From Basidiobolus meristosporus CBS 931.73 (lineage: Eukaryota; Basidiobolomycota; Basidiobolomycetes; Basidiobolales; Basidiobolaceae), in the NCBI GenBank assembly GCA_002104905.1, contig MCFE01000275.1, forward strand, positions 41,678 to 105,677: 64,000 bases of DNA, given 5' to 3'. The translations under genes and the position numbers were made by a program. Of this stretch, positions 23,401 through 33,483 are shown piece after piece. Every line of letters begins with the position of its first letter. Within the stretch, counting starts at the first letter, position 1. The notes under the pieces are model-generated. The model did no database searches. It had not been told where the DNA came from and saw nothing but the letters and a program-made list of their open reading frames with translations.

Positions 23401-26400
23401 TATTGCTCACTGGTTGCAAGGTCAGCTTTTATATCGGCTTTCTAATTGATATGACTCTAATATGTGGTTTTTAGGACTTGCTTCGTTTTGCGGGACGGTA
23501 TTTCGCAAATACTCCCTCATGGATTTGACTGGAATTCTACAATATGTAGCCAATCAGCTCAAGAACGACAATTCGTTTGATTTAATAGTCCTCAAGGAAC
23601 TAATTATCAAAATGGCCGGAATCGAAGGATACAGTAGTGCTAGCGATGCCCAACTGGCTGCCATGGCTGGAGGAGAGACTCTGAAGAGCGAGGCCTTCTC
23701 CGTACTGAACAATGTCAAAAGTACCAAAAAATCCTCTAATCGACTTACTAGAGCCCTAGTAGACTCGAATCTTGCAGCCGCCCTTGCAATCTTAATATCT
23801 CAACAAAGAGAAACGTGTGTTTACGGACCTAATTCAATCGATCACCTCAAGCTTCTAGGAAATCTATTTGATGAGTGTCAAGAAGTTCTAATGCAGTACA
23901 TCGAGCTGTTGGCAACAAATCTCGACAAAATAACTTACTCAAAATTAATTCCTTCTATGATTGACCTCTGCTTGACCTGCAAAGTCGAACCAGATGTCGC
24001 TTTCCACATCATCCGTCCAAAACTGATATACCAGCTCTCCTTGCAGGAAACCACACCAACTCCGTTAGCCCCTCTTCATGAAAATACGTCCAATGTTGGG
24101 CAAGACGCTGATGCAATGCAAGTCGACAATGCTGATGCGAACTCTGATGTGCAAAAACCGCAAGCAGAAGGCACCGAAGAGACGAAATCTTCTGAGCCTA
24201 TTGTCGAGAGAGAATTTGTAGGTCCTCAAGATAGAAGCACTGGCGTGTGGCAAAAAGGCCTCGCTAGTGTTATATCCGACGTGACAGAGATTTTACCAGT
24301 TACAGCTTGGAAGGGAATAAGTCCTCAATTCTATGTAACTTTCTGGCAACTCAGCCTGTATGATATATTTATCCCGAAGGATAGATATAAAGTAGAGGTT
24401 GCAAAACAGCGCCAAATCATCTATGCACTCGATAATGAACGAAATGACCTCGGCTCAACCTCGATGAACCGCAAGAAAAAGGAGAAGGAGAAGGCCCAAT
24501 TCATTATCGATAAACTGGATCGCGAGCTCGGTGCACAGATTGCCAACTACGAAAAGACAATGGCCCGCCTGTCTGTTGAGAAAGACTTCTGGTTTATTGG
24601 TTGCTCTAACCGATATGACATAATCACCCAACTGATTCAATACTGTGTCCACCCACGTTGCTTGTTCTCCGCCAACGATGCTATGTTTGCTGCCAAGTTT
24701 ATCAAACTGATGCACAGCATTGGAACAGCGAACTTCTCTAGTCTGACCCTCTATGATCGTATTCTAAGTGACATTGCTTGTGCTATTTTCTCCTGCACGG
24801 AGAAAGAAGCAAACTTCTATGGTAACATATTTACTGATATTTAGGAATCCCAAGTGGTTTCTAAGTTCATTGTATTGCAGGAATCTTCCTTCGTGAAACG
24901 TTATCGATCATTTCTGCTTGGCATGGTGAGAAGGCACTTTACGATAAGGTAATCTCATTTGTTGAAACCATACTCTTCAAGTTAGACTAACCATAGTATG
25001 CACAGGAGGGTAAGGGTGATGGCCTCCCTGGATTTCAGAAGAAATGGGGTCTCGGTCCCAGACAGTACCTTGCCGGAAAAGTCCCCAATGAAGATCTATT
25101 GGATTATGAGGACTACCGTCACGTTGTATACAAATGGCATATCAAATTGCATCGGGTATGTGAACCAGGCATCTCTTGCCTAAGAAGCCAAGACCACCTA
25201 ATTAACGGTTATGTTTAGGCGTTTATCACCTGTCTGGAATCTCACGAGTATATGCAGACGCGTAACGCTATTCTCGTTTTGACCAAAATCGATGAGTTTT
25301 TCCCTGCCATTAGAAAGATTGGCTTGAGCATTGAGAAGAGCGTTGGGAAAATCATTGAGACTGAGAAGAAGGAGGATTTAAAGATCTTGACAATCGGATA
25401 TCAGGCCAAGTTAACCAAAAGAAAACCTACCTGGTTGGCTAATGAGCAATTCCACTACGTTCCACCGGTTAGTTGGCACTTTCTAGGGATGGCTTGAGAC
25501 TTGTTGACTCAATATTTTCCAATGCTCCAGAGAGAAAACAGTGGAGGAAACCCAGTTGAAGCAACAGAAACAAAACCAGTTGGTGCTGCTGAGGAGAAAC
25601 CGGAGAACCAGAGTAATAAATCTAATGAGGCAACACCGCAGGAGAGGCCCGCTTCAAATGACAGGTAAAACTCAATACAAAAGTGGAGACCTTAGGACCT
25701 AGCTAATCTACTAGCAGCAACGCCGACAGGAAATCTGCTAGAGCTGATAGAGCTTCTGGTGAGAGTGGGCGTATCGCAGGAAATAACAAAGACAAGAGAG
25801 ACAAAGCCATCGGAGCCAACAACTCTGGCTCTAATGATCGTCAGAATCCCAGAACCCACAACCGGCAAAATGATTTAAACGATAATAGGCGTAATAATGC
25901 ACCCAGCTCGCGCAATATGCGTAATGAATCTGACAACAAGACAAAAGATACTCGCGAGCCTCGAGAAAACGACAAAGATACTCGTAAAGGAAATAACGAT
26001 AACTCTAGAGGCCAATTTTTAGGGCCTTCCGGAGTTTCTCGAGACAACAAGAACCGTGATTCACGCGAGGTATCTCGTAATAATCGGGACAGAGACCGGG
26101 TTCGTGCCAGCAGAGATCCTACACCTGAAGCATCATCACGTGCACAATCAGAAGCTAGATCCGTAGTATCAAACGAAGACAACCGCTCCAAGAATATACG
26201 AGATCGCTTAGGGGCTCGTGGGGATATGGATCGCAGAGATCGTGGTAACAGAGATCGTCGTAAGGATTTCGCTAAAGACAACAAGGAAGATCAAGCTAAC
26301 GACCGAGAGGAATCTATCAACAAGCGCAGAAAGATGGAGCCCGACAACACGAACCCCTCCAAAGCACAAAACGACGATCGAAAGAGAGAACGGCCTGAAG

Positions 26401-26843
26401 ACGGTTCAAACCCAAATGATCGCGCGAATAAAAGAAGGCGAGGTGACGAAAACCCTCGTGAGAATAACAGAGGCCGACAAGATCGCGTTGACCGAGACAA
26501 ACGAGATGATACCAATCGCCACAACGAGAAGCCTGTCAGAGATAATCGGGACAACACTCGCAACAACAACCGTCGTCGCAATGACGATGGGAATGGAAAT
26601 TCTGATTTAGGAAACAGGCGTGGAAGGACATCGCGTGCCGCTAGTGTTGATGTCGCCAATCCCGAGACCGCACCGTCGAACGCGAACAAGGATGACCAAA
26701 GCCAGCCAAGGAGGGATAATCGCCGACGAGACAATGACCGTCGACAACACCGAAACAACAATGCGCCGGCAATTGAGGAGAACAAGGAAGTCAGAGATTC
26801 TCCAAACACCAATGCTGCCAATCGCGGCAAGCGTCATCGTTAA
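20441..26843 (+). CDS. THO2: THO complex subunit 2 (mRNA export / transcription elongation)
   Basis: Twenty exons join in frame to about 1,756 residues. Exons: 20441-20511, 20584-20598, 20643-20925, 20986-21113, 21184-21347, 21412-21656, 21721-21819, 21882-21977, 22038-22121, 22177-22774, 22834-22885, 22943-23044, 23100-23278, 23340-23420, 23475-24821, 24881-24948, 25006-25155, 25219-25467, 25531-25664, 25718-26843. The [12 protein letters not shown] motif in exon 5 is the hallmark of THO2 N-terminal domains. Exons 10-18 carry the helical core and the C-terminal Tho2 domain ([20 protein letters not shown] and FLRETLSII regions). The last about 370 residues are a highly charged Arg/Asp/Asn-rich disordered tail, likely RNA binding. 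THO2 scaffolds the nuclear THO/TREX complex. Exon 2 is a 15-bp microexon. The length is a little over human THOC2 (about 1,590) because of the tail. Confidence 0.93.
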
Positions 26844-28113
26844 TGTATTCGCTGTATCTCGCACCGCACACCATCTTTACTCAACACGATGTCTGTGCTC
26901 AATAGATTTTTGAACATGTTTTTTGTAAGTTTATTAACGCTTTATCCTTTGACTCGCAATCTTTTTGTTAGCTTCCCATTGCAATTACCAAGAAAATTAT
27001 TGTTTCTCATATGTCTACTCATTCAACCAATTACTGGATTTTTATTTATTTCAATGTAATAAATATCATTTAATTCCACGATCCACAGGATGTATCAGAA
27101 GCGTTGTGTTGCAGTCAAGTCTACGATACACCTACACGTGTAGCAACCAGTGACGATCCAGACACCGTATTCCGTTCAGACAAAAGCGGACCTCCAACCT
27201 TAACACTTCAAGGCTCGTCGGTCTTCTGAAAGGAGTGCACACACTCTTCAGAGTCTGCTGTAAGACTCTAGGCCAGTACTAGAGGCCCCACCTGTGTAGT
27301 GCCAATCGTATCTTTGCTTGTGAACAGCCAGAGAGCCAACACTACCGATCGCCAGCTGTATAGGGCCTAAGCTGCTTATACAATCGTTGGGGTAATCATC
27401 GTTCCAGCCGGGAAACTCAACGACGGTGACGGTGTTTACGAAAAGGAAATAATCAACCGTGTCTCTTCATGAAGCACACTTTTACCAAGCCACTCATCTG
27501 ATTTGCCCACCCATTAGTTTGAGTTTTTTATCGAGGCGCAATTGCTTGGCCCCTAACCGGCACGAGGTTCCTCCACGGGAACTCCCGCTATTCCTAGGAA
27601 TACTTGTTGGTAACCAGTATTAGATGGATGGAAGCGGCAAGAATCGTAGCAATGGGTCGAATCAATTATGCCGGAAATAGGCATTTCAACCGCAGTTTGA
27701 AGTTTTCCATTTTCACACCATTTGCTACATTGGTTGCACGAAAAAATTCATTTGCATGGATTCGAAGAATTTTCACCACATTCTCTCAGATAATTCCTAG
27801 ATTAGGCTGAGCACCCCAAATCCCATGTTGCTTTGAGCTGGTTGTTCATTTGGCATGAGGGCATTTGATGAATACAATGCCAATGGGTACTTTGGTGTAT
27901 TTTCGGGGAACCAATTTGCTACTGATTCGCAGCGGATGGCATGGCTCCAAATAGGTTGATTTTGCTCGGGGTAATTGAGTGTTGGGGAAGAATTCTCAGT
28001 TAAAAGGCAATTCACTCTAGGGGCGTGGAGTGAATTTGTTCTATGGCGACCTGCTCCTCCAAAGGAATTTATTAAATAAAACAGTTCAAGGATAGGAATT
28101 ACTACATTTCATA
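26844..28113. other. Intergenic region THO2-PPR
   Basis: The first 250 bp are AT-rich, as expected of a 3' flank. From about 27150 to 27620 the composition is more balanced and shows several possible short stem-loops. I could not match it to a tRNA, snRNA, RNase P or SRP RNA. The rest is AT-rich upstream sequence of the PPR gene. Confidence 0.35.
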
Positions 28114-30330
28114 ATGTTCAAACGTTTCACCCTATTTCCTGAGAGGTCAATCCCTTCACTGTTGCTGAAGAAACGTTCTGACCAGAAAAACATCGCCACC
28201 CAATCCCCACTCATCCTCACCCGAACCGAGATCCCCCATAATGCAGTCGAGAATTCTAACCTCGGCTTCAATAGTTCGGTGATTGCCAGCTTTCAGAAAG
28301 CCCTGGTACAGAGAAACGCGGACGCAGCCTGGAATGCCTTCAAATACATGATGGACAACCAGCTCGAAAGCAAGCTCACCGCAAACCAGTTGTCCCGTTT
28401 GCTTCAGCTATTGAACGGGTTCAAGGGCAAGTCCGGGGAGATCCAGCATCGCTGTGCGCAGGTTGTCTTTTGTATAGACCAGTTGGACGCCAAGAAGATG
28501 TTCAAGAATGCCCGGGACTACTCTCCTTTGGTCTCGCACTACGCGAAGCACGGTCAAGTCGTCGAAGCGAAATCCCTTATCCTCGAAATGATCGACAGGG
28601 GCGTTCAACCGGATGCCGTTATCTACAATGACCTTATCAACGCAACCGGCAAGATCAACCCCGAGCAGGCGTTTTCCGTGTACGACGCCATGTTGCAGCA
28701 GAACATCGCCCCCACCAACGTCACGTTCAATATCCTGCTCAACATCTGCAAGCGCCAGCGGAAATTGGATTACGCGGCCCGAGTGCACAAGGCCCTTAGA
28801 AATTCCAATGTTCGCCCGGACAGCTCGGCCTACAACATCCTCATTGACATCTACTCCAAGTACAACCGACTGGACCAGGCCATCCTCACCTATGACGAGA
28901 TGATCGCCAAGAATGTCACCCCGGACACCGTCACGTACAACACCCTGCTGAACGCTTTCGCCAAGAAAAGCGCCATGGACGGCGTGGACAAGATGTTCGA
29001 AACGATGCTGAGCCGTAACGTCGAACCCAACGTGGTCACATTCAGCATTCTCATCGACGCCTATGCGAAGAACCAGGATATCGACAGCGCCATGAAGATC
29101 TACGAGGAGATGCTGCGTCGCAACATTTCGCCAGACACTCTGATCTACAACACCCTTATCAACGGACATGCGAAGAACTCCAACATCGAGCAGGCAATGA
29201 TCCTTCACCGCGAGATGCAGGGTCGCCAGCTCCCTCGCAACATCGTCACCTATAACACTCTGATCAATCTCCATCTCAAGCAGGGCGACTTCGACCAAGC
29301 GATGTGTCTTTTCAACGAGATGGCCATGGGCAATACCCCTCCCGATGTAATCACTCTGAACACCATCATCAATGCGTACGTACGCAACTCCAAGCTCGAC
29401 GAGGCCACCAGGTTCTTGGATAATTTCGCACGGTTCCACATCCGACCGGATACGATCACCTACAACACTCTCATCAACGGCCACGTCAAGAGCTCCCAGC
29501 TCGACCATGCGGTCCGACTCTTCCGAGAGATGCAGGCCCGAAACCTTTGTGACATCGTGTCCTACAACACTCTCATCAATGCCTTCGCCAAGCAACTCAA
29601 CCTCGAGGGAATGAGGGAGATTTACCATGACATGCTTGCGCGCAAGGTATCTCCCGACGTGATCACCTTCAACACCATGTTGAACGCGTACTTTGAGAGT
29701 CGCTCCCTCGACAAGTGCGAGGAGTTCCTCAAGGAGATGAGCTACTCGCGTGTCTACCCCAACATCAATACCTACAACACTCTGATCAATGGGTATTCGA
29801 AGAACGGAGACATCCCCCGCGCGCTGGAGATCTACCACGAAGTCCAGGTGCGTGGGATCCGAGCCAACGCCACCACCTACGGGATCCTCATGAACTGCTA
29901 CAATCTTTCGGGCGAACTTGAGAAGGTGTTCGAGATCTGGGAGCAGGTGAAGAGACAGTTCCCGGACAAGGAGAAGCTAGCTGGACCGCTCTCCATCCTT
30001 CTGGATTCCTGTGGCTACAACGCCGACCAACATCGCCTTAGCAGCCTGTGGAAGGAGCTGGTGGCTACCAACCACCCGCTCACCGAGAACAACTTCAACT
30101 CCTACTTGGAGGCGTTGTGCCGCTGCGGCAACTACGCCGAAGCCACCCGCGCGTTCACCCACGAGATGAAGGCGCTCAACATCCAGCCGACATTAAAATC
30201 CTGGAGAACTCTGTACACCGAGCTCAAGAACAGATACCCAGCAGGGATCGAGGAGATGTCGGTGTTCATCGAAAAGGAGCACCCGAAGCTCTACCCCGAA
30301 TTCAAGGCCTCTTTGGAAGAAGACTTGTAA
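28114..30330 (+). CDS. P-class pentatricopeptide-repeat protein, probably mitochondrial
   Basis: A single-exon protein of 738 residues. The N-terminus (MFKRFTLF..., rich in Arg, Lys and Ser, no acidic residue except Glu-10 in the first 18) looks like a mitochondrial presequence. From about residue 125 to 700 I count some 15-16 tandem 35-residue PPR motifs of the form VTYNTLINxxxKxxxxxxAxxLxxEM, the central ten nearly canonical. No SMR, DYW or endonuclease domain follows. P-class PPR proteins bind single-stranded organelle RNA in a sequence-specific way and act in processing, stability or translation. Long regular arrays are typical of plants and uncommon in fungi. The coding region is much more GC-rich than its flanks. 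An AATAAA at 30606 may serve as polyadenylation signal. It is convergent with MTAP. Confidence 0.93.
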   Translation: MFKRFTLFPERSIPSLLLKKRSDQKNIATQSPLILTRTEIPHNAVENSNLGFNSSVIASFQKALVQRNADAAWNAFKYMMDNQLESKLTANQLSRLLQLLNGFKGKSGEIQHRCAQVVFCIDQLDAKKMFKNARDYSPLVSHYAKHGQVVEAKSLILEMIDRGVQPDAVIYNDLINATGKINPEQAFSVYDAMLQQNIAPTNVTFNILLNICKRQRKLDYAARVHKALRNSNVRPDSSAYNILIDIYSKYNRLDQAILTYDEMIAKNVTPDTVTYNTLLNAFAKKSAMDGVDKMFETMLSRNVEPNVVTFSILIDAYAKNQDIDSAMKIYEEMLRRNISPDTLIYNTLINGHAKNSNIEQAMILHREMQGRQLPRNIVTYNTLINLHLKQGDFDQAMCLFNEMAMGNTPPDVITLNTIINAYVRNSKLDEATRFLDNFARFHIRPDTITYNTLINGHVKSSQLDHAVRLFREMQARNLCDIVSYNTLINAFAKQLNLEGMREIYHDMLARKVSPDVITFNTMLNAYFESRSLDKCEEFLKEMSYSRVYPNINTYNTLINGYSKNGDIPRALEIYHEVQVRGIRANATTYGILMNCYNLSGELEKVFEIWEQVKRQFPDKEKLAGPLSILLDSCGYNADQHRLSSLWKELVATNHPLTENNFNSYLEALCRCGNYAEATRAFTHEMKALNIQPTLKSWRTLYTELKNRYPAGIEEMSVFIEKEHPKLYPEFKASLEEDL

Positions 30331-30737
30331 CCACACTGCACCACCCCGGCCACCACCACCAATGCCAACGACTACACCACGCCGCACCATCCCCTTCAAC
30401 GAAACATCATTTTAATTCATGTAACTCTTAGAACTTTCTCATCCAACTTGCTTTTGTATTTCCCAACCTTACTCAGTCCCGTATCTCGCTCGGATTACTC
30501 ATTCCAGTGACTGCGCGTGGCCTTCCTCCCAGCAAGCGGACCGCGCCCCGTCATCTCATGTCAAATAATTTGTAAATCGTACTTGATATTGCGAATCACG
30601 TCTACAATAAAACCTTCGTTTGCAACCCGACAAGCCAGGCCACTGGACAGTTTTCACGTCCTTTATTCTAAGTATGGTATACATCGGTTGTGCGGAGGGG
30701 GAGAGGGGCTGGGCGGGGCGAGGAGGGCGCAAGGAGT
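30331..30737. other. Shared 3' region of convergent PPR and MTAP genes
   Basis: A 407-bp spacer holding both 3' UTRs. It contains a CCACCACCACC-rich stretch and AATAAA at 30606 on the plus strand. No gene. Confidence 0.5.
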
Positions 30738-31628
30738 TTAATGCTTTTTCGCGAAGTACTCGGGGAGGATGTAGTGGAGCTTATCCGATTGGCACAGCTC
30801 GAGCGGGGTCATGATGCCGTACTTCATGCCGCCTGCGACACCCTCGGTGATGGTACCGTTGTGGATGGCCTCCTCGAGTGGCTCCAGGATGGCGAGCAAC
30901 AGTTTCTTGGCGTTGGCGGCGTTGGTCACCATGGTCTTCATGACCGCGTCGGCGGTCACCGCCTCCTCGGACTCCCTCCAGCAATCGTAGTCGGTGGACA
31001 TGCAGATCATTTGGTACGAGATCTCGGCCTCACGAGCCAACTTCGCCTCGGGTAAGGCGGACATGTTGATGACTCCTCCCCCCCAGGAGCGGTACAAGTT
31101 CGACTCGGCTCGGGTGGAGAAGGCTGGCCCCTCCATGCACACCAGGAGCTTGTCTTTGTGGATGGTCAGCTCTTCCACTGCCTCGCCGTATTTGGCGATG
31201 ATCTTGGCGGCGGGTGGGCAGAAGGGGTCGGCGAATGCGGCGTGACCGATGATTCCTTCTCCCTCGAAGAAGGTGGAGGGTCTGATGCCCTTGGTGCGGT
31301 CAATAATCTGGTCGGGAAGAACGAAGTGGGTGGGCTCGAGCTCTTCTTGGAGGGAGCCGACGGCGGAGAAGGCGATGATGAGCTTGACCCCCAGGCTTTT
31401 CAGGGCGGCGATGTTGGCCTTGCTCGGAACCTCGGAGGGGCTGAACTGGTGGTGGGTGCCGTGTCGAGCTAGGAAGGCGATTCTCAAGCCGCTTGGAATC
31501 TTACCGATGATGATTTTGGAGGAGGGAAGGCCCCAGGGGGTTTCCGGTTGCACCTCTTCGATGATTTCCAAGGCGTCCAGGTTGTAAAGCCCGGAACCAC
31601 CGATAACTGCGATGTTGACTGGGTGCAT
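30738..31628 (-). CDS. S-methyl-5'-thioadenosine phosphorylase
   Basis: 296 residues, single exon; the family is usually 280-340 aa. It catalyses phosphorolysis of methylthioadenosine to adenine and methylthioribose-1-phosphate in the methionine-salvage pathway, in the cytosol as a trimer. Visible motifs are the N-terminal IGGSGLY, RHGTHH in the phosphate site, the MEGPAFSTRAES substrate loop, NMSALPEAKLAREAEI (PNP/MTAP signature region) and STDYDCW with the Asp residues that select 6-amino purines. An in-frame ATG far upstream (31886) would add 86 residues unlike the family. I choose MHPVNIAVIGG at 31628 because the Rossmann-like first strand starts there. The gene is GC-rich relative to its surroundings, like the neighbouring PPR gene. 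Confidence 0.93.
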   Translation of the reverse strand: MHPVNIAVIGGSGLYNLDALEIIEEVQPETPWGLPSSKIIIGKIPSGLRIAFLARHGTHHQFSPSEVPSKANIAALKSLGVKLIIAFSAVGSLQEELEPTHFVLPDQIIDRTKGIRPSTFFEGEGIIGHAAFADPFCPPAAKIIAKYGEAVEELTIHKDKLLVCMEGPAFSTRAESNLYRSWGGGVINMSALPEAKLAREAEISYQMICMSTDYDCWRESEEAVTADAVMKTMVTNAANAKKLLLAILEPLEEAIHNGTITEGVAGGMKYGIMTPLELCQSDKLHYILPEYFAKKH

Positions 31629-33049
31629 AGCTGAGAGAGGAGATGGACGGAGGGTTGTCTGTGGAGTGGTGCGGTTTATTTGAAGCCCTTGAGCCATTCT
31701 TATTTTCGATCGGGGTTCCTGATGTTGGGGAACGGTGCTCATTAGTGTATGCGTGTCAATAAGACACACCCATATCGGGCCAATCACTGGCTCCTTTCCT
31801 TGGTTGAACCAAGTGAAACTGCCCACCAGGCTGATGAACAAGGGTGCTGGGAAATTTGGGAATTCTCCCTGAAGCACGATGTGCAACGGCTCTCAGAATC
31901 AGGGCCGTGGCCAGTAGCTGGAGCCCGCGAGGTGTAACATTGGGCATTGCTCTGATTGCGGGCTAACACCAAGTGATTTCGATGTATGGGGAAACATGGA
32001 GTTAGGGTTGATCCAGCTCCCTATTTGTCCAAGGATAGTCACCCGTCCCACCCGTCTGCTTGGGTTTTGGGTGGATTGCCTGGAGCCAACCCCGAGCCCG
32101 GAAACCCAGGGCTCATGGTTGGTGGAAATTGGTGGACATGGGTTGGTGGTTGCACCTTCTCTCCCACATCCGGTTTGATCCTTCTTGAGGATTGACACCC
32201 ATCGTCCAAAATGGTAGGTTGCGCATCATCCGGCTTGTTGTGGAGTTGCCCCTGCTATCCCACCAGCGCTCCGATGCTTGGTCCAATCCCGCTGTCAAGG
32301 TTCAGACCCAGGAGCTCGTTTCTCTTGGACCGCAGGCCATTGAGGTTGAATGTAGTCGCCCCTTTCTACGATACCTGCGGTTATTTGACCGGGCGGCCAC
32401 CAAGTTGTGATCCACGTCACCGGGGCTGTGAAGGCCATGGCTGATCATGAGGGGTCTCCCCCAAATGCTCCAATGCTCAGTGTCCCGGCTCGCCAGGAAA
32501 AGGAATCCGGTGCTACCGGCGACATCAGGCCCAAATCCCCCGGTCCTGGTGCTTGGCCTGTTCTTACAAGAGCTGGTACAAGAGTAGGCCGCATTAAGGA
32601 TGTCCTATTCTCATTGATAGTTCTCGTATAGTTGAACCCAGCGCCATAACTATTCTTTGTTTGGCAAGAGACGGGCGAGAAAATGGGGGATAATTTTAAG
32701 GAGCGTTCACGAATCTTCTCGGGTACAGGTAAGCTTTTCAATCAAGCCGGTGGTCAGCCCGACTGCAAAGATACGCTTATCCTATGCGATGGATAAGATC
32801 CAATTCTTCGGGAGACCGGCTCTTGGTGTTTGAGCAATGATCGCATCGGAACTCTGGTTGGTCAGAGGTAGACAAGTACCCTCGGAGCCATACTGAACAT
32901 GAACCTTACCAAGAGCAAGCCTATCTACTCTTTGGTGTAGATGCAAGAATAGCCATAGTATATTTCTAAACATCGAATGATCTCCTATTCGGCCACCTAA
33001 TTAACTTAATGCGCTGATCATCTTGGCATTGGATGGCTCCTCCATGCTT
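31629..33049. other. Gene-free stretch
   Basis: Upstream region of MTAP and unassigned sequence. Between 31900 and 32640 it is relatively GC-rich with ORFs of 60-100 aa in several frames, none with a motif. Possibly decayed coding DNA. Confidence 0.35.
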
Positions 33050-33483
33050 TTGCTTTGGATCCACCAGTGGCGGATGCTTCATCCCGGGGATTGGTAGAGG
33101 AGCTTCTTCTGTTTTACAGAACGGAAACATGTTTAACACTTCGGTTGCTATATGCTGGCAAGTTTCCGACACCAATGGGGAGGGATGGTGGTGGATGTGG
33201 AGTTATCCTTGTGATATTGTTGAGTGGAATGGGGTAGAGTGAGCCGATAGCAAATGTGGTGGGGAAAGGCGGCGCTGTTGTCAGCAAGGAATTTGAGGTT
33301 GATGAGCAACCTTCAATGCTCACCATCCTTTTGCCCCACTTCATTTCGTTCTGCATCACGCCGCAGATCGCCTCCAGTTACCTTCTTCTTTGTTGCGCCG
33401 TTGTTACTGAGTATCCTGAGGGCGGGGATGTCCTTTCCGAGGGTGGTCTTGCCAATGGAAGAAACAAGGGTCACCATGTCGTT
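33050..33483 (-). pseudogene. Decayed third copy of the carboxypeptidase gene
   Basis: Two blocks match the carboxypeptidase pair. Bases 33384-33482 (minus) encode a segment equal to VPSIGKTTLGKDIPALRI...NGATKKK of the mature domain with a few substitutions. Bases 33085-33180 match the intron end and the start of exon 2 (GGGATTGGTAGAGGAGC on the plus strand), but the NRNW codons are lost. The catalytic HxxE region between them is deleted. No signal peptide or C-terminal half is found. It is a non-functional relic. Confidence 0.75.

Noticed and set aside
27150-27620. Possible structural ncRNA between THO2 and the PPR gene
   Set aside because: Composition and short stems are suggestive, but I could not match conserved elements of RNase P, MRP, SRP, U-snRNAs or 5S RNA. 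A covariance-model search would be needed.
28408-29838. 476-codon open frame antisense to the PPR gene
   Set aside because: It is a by-product of the repetitive, GC-biased PPR codons. Its translation is a Val/Asp/Gly-rich periodic sequence without a fold, and the sense strand is a clear PPR protein.
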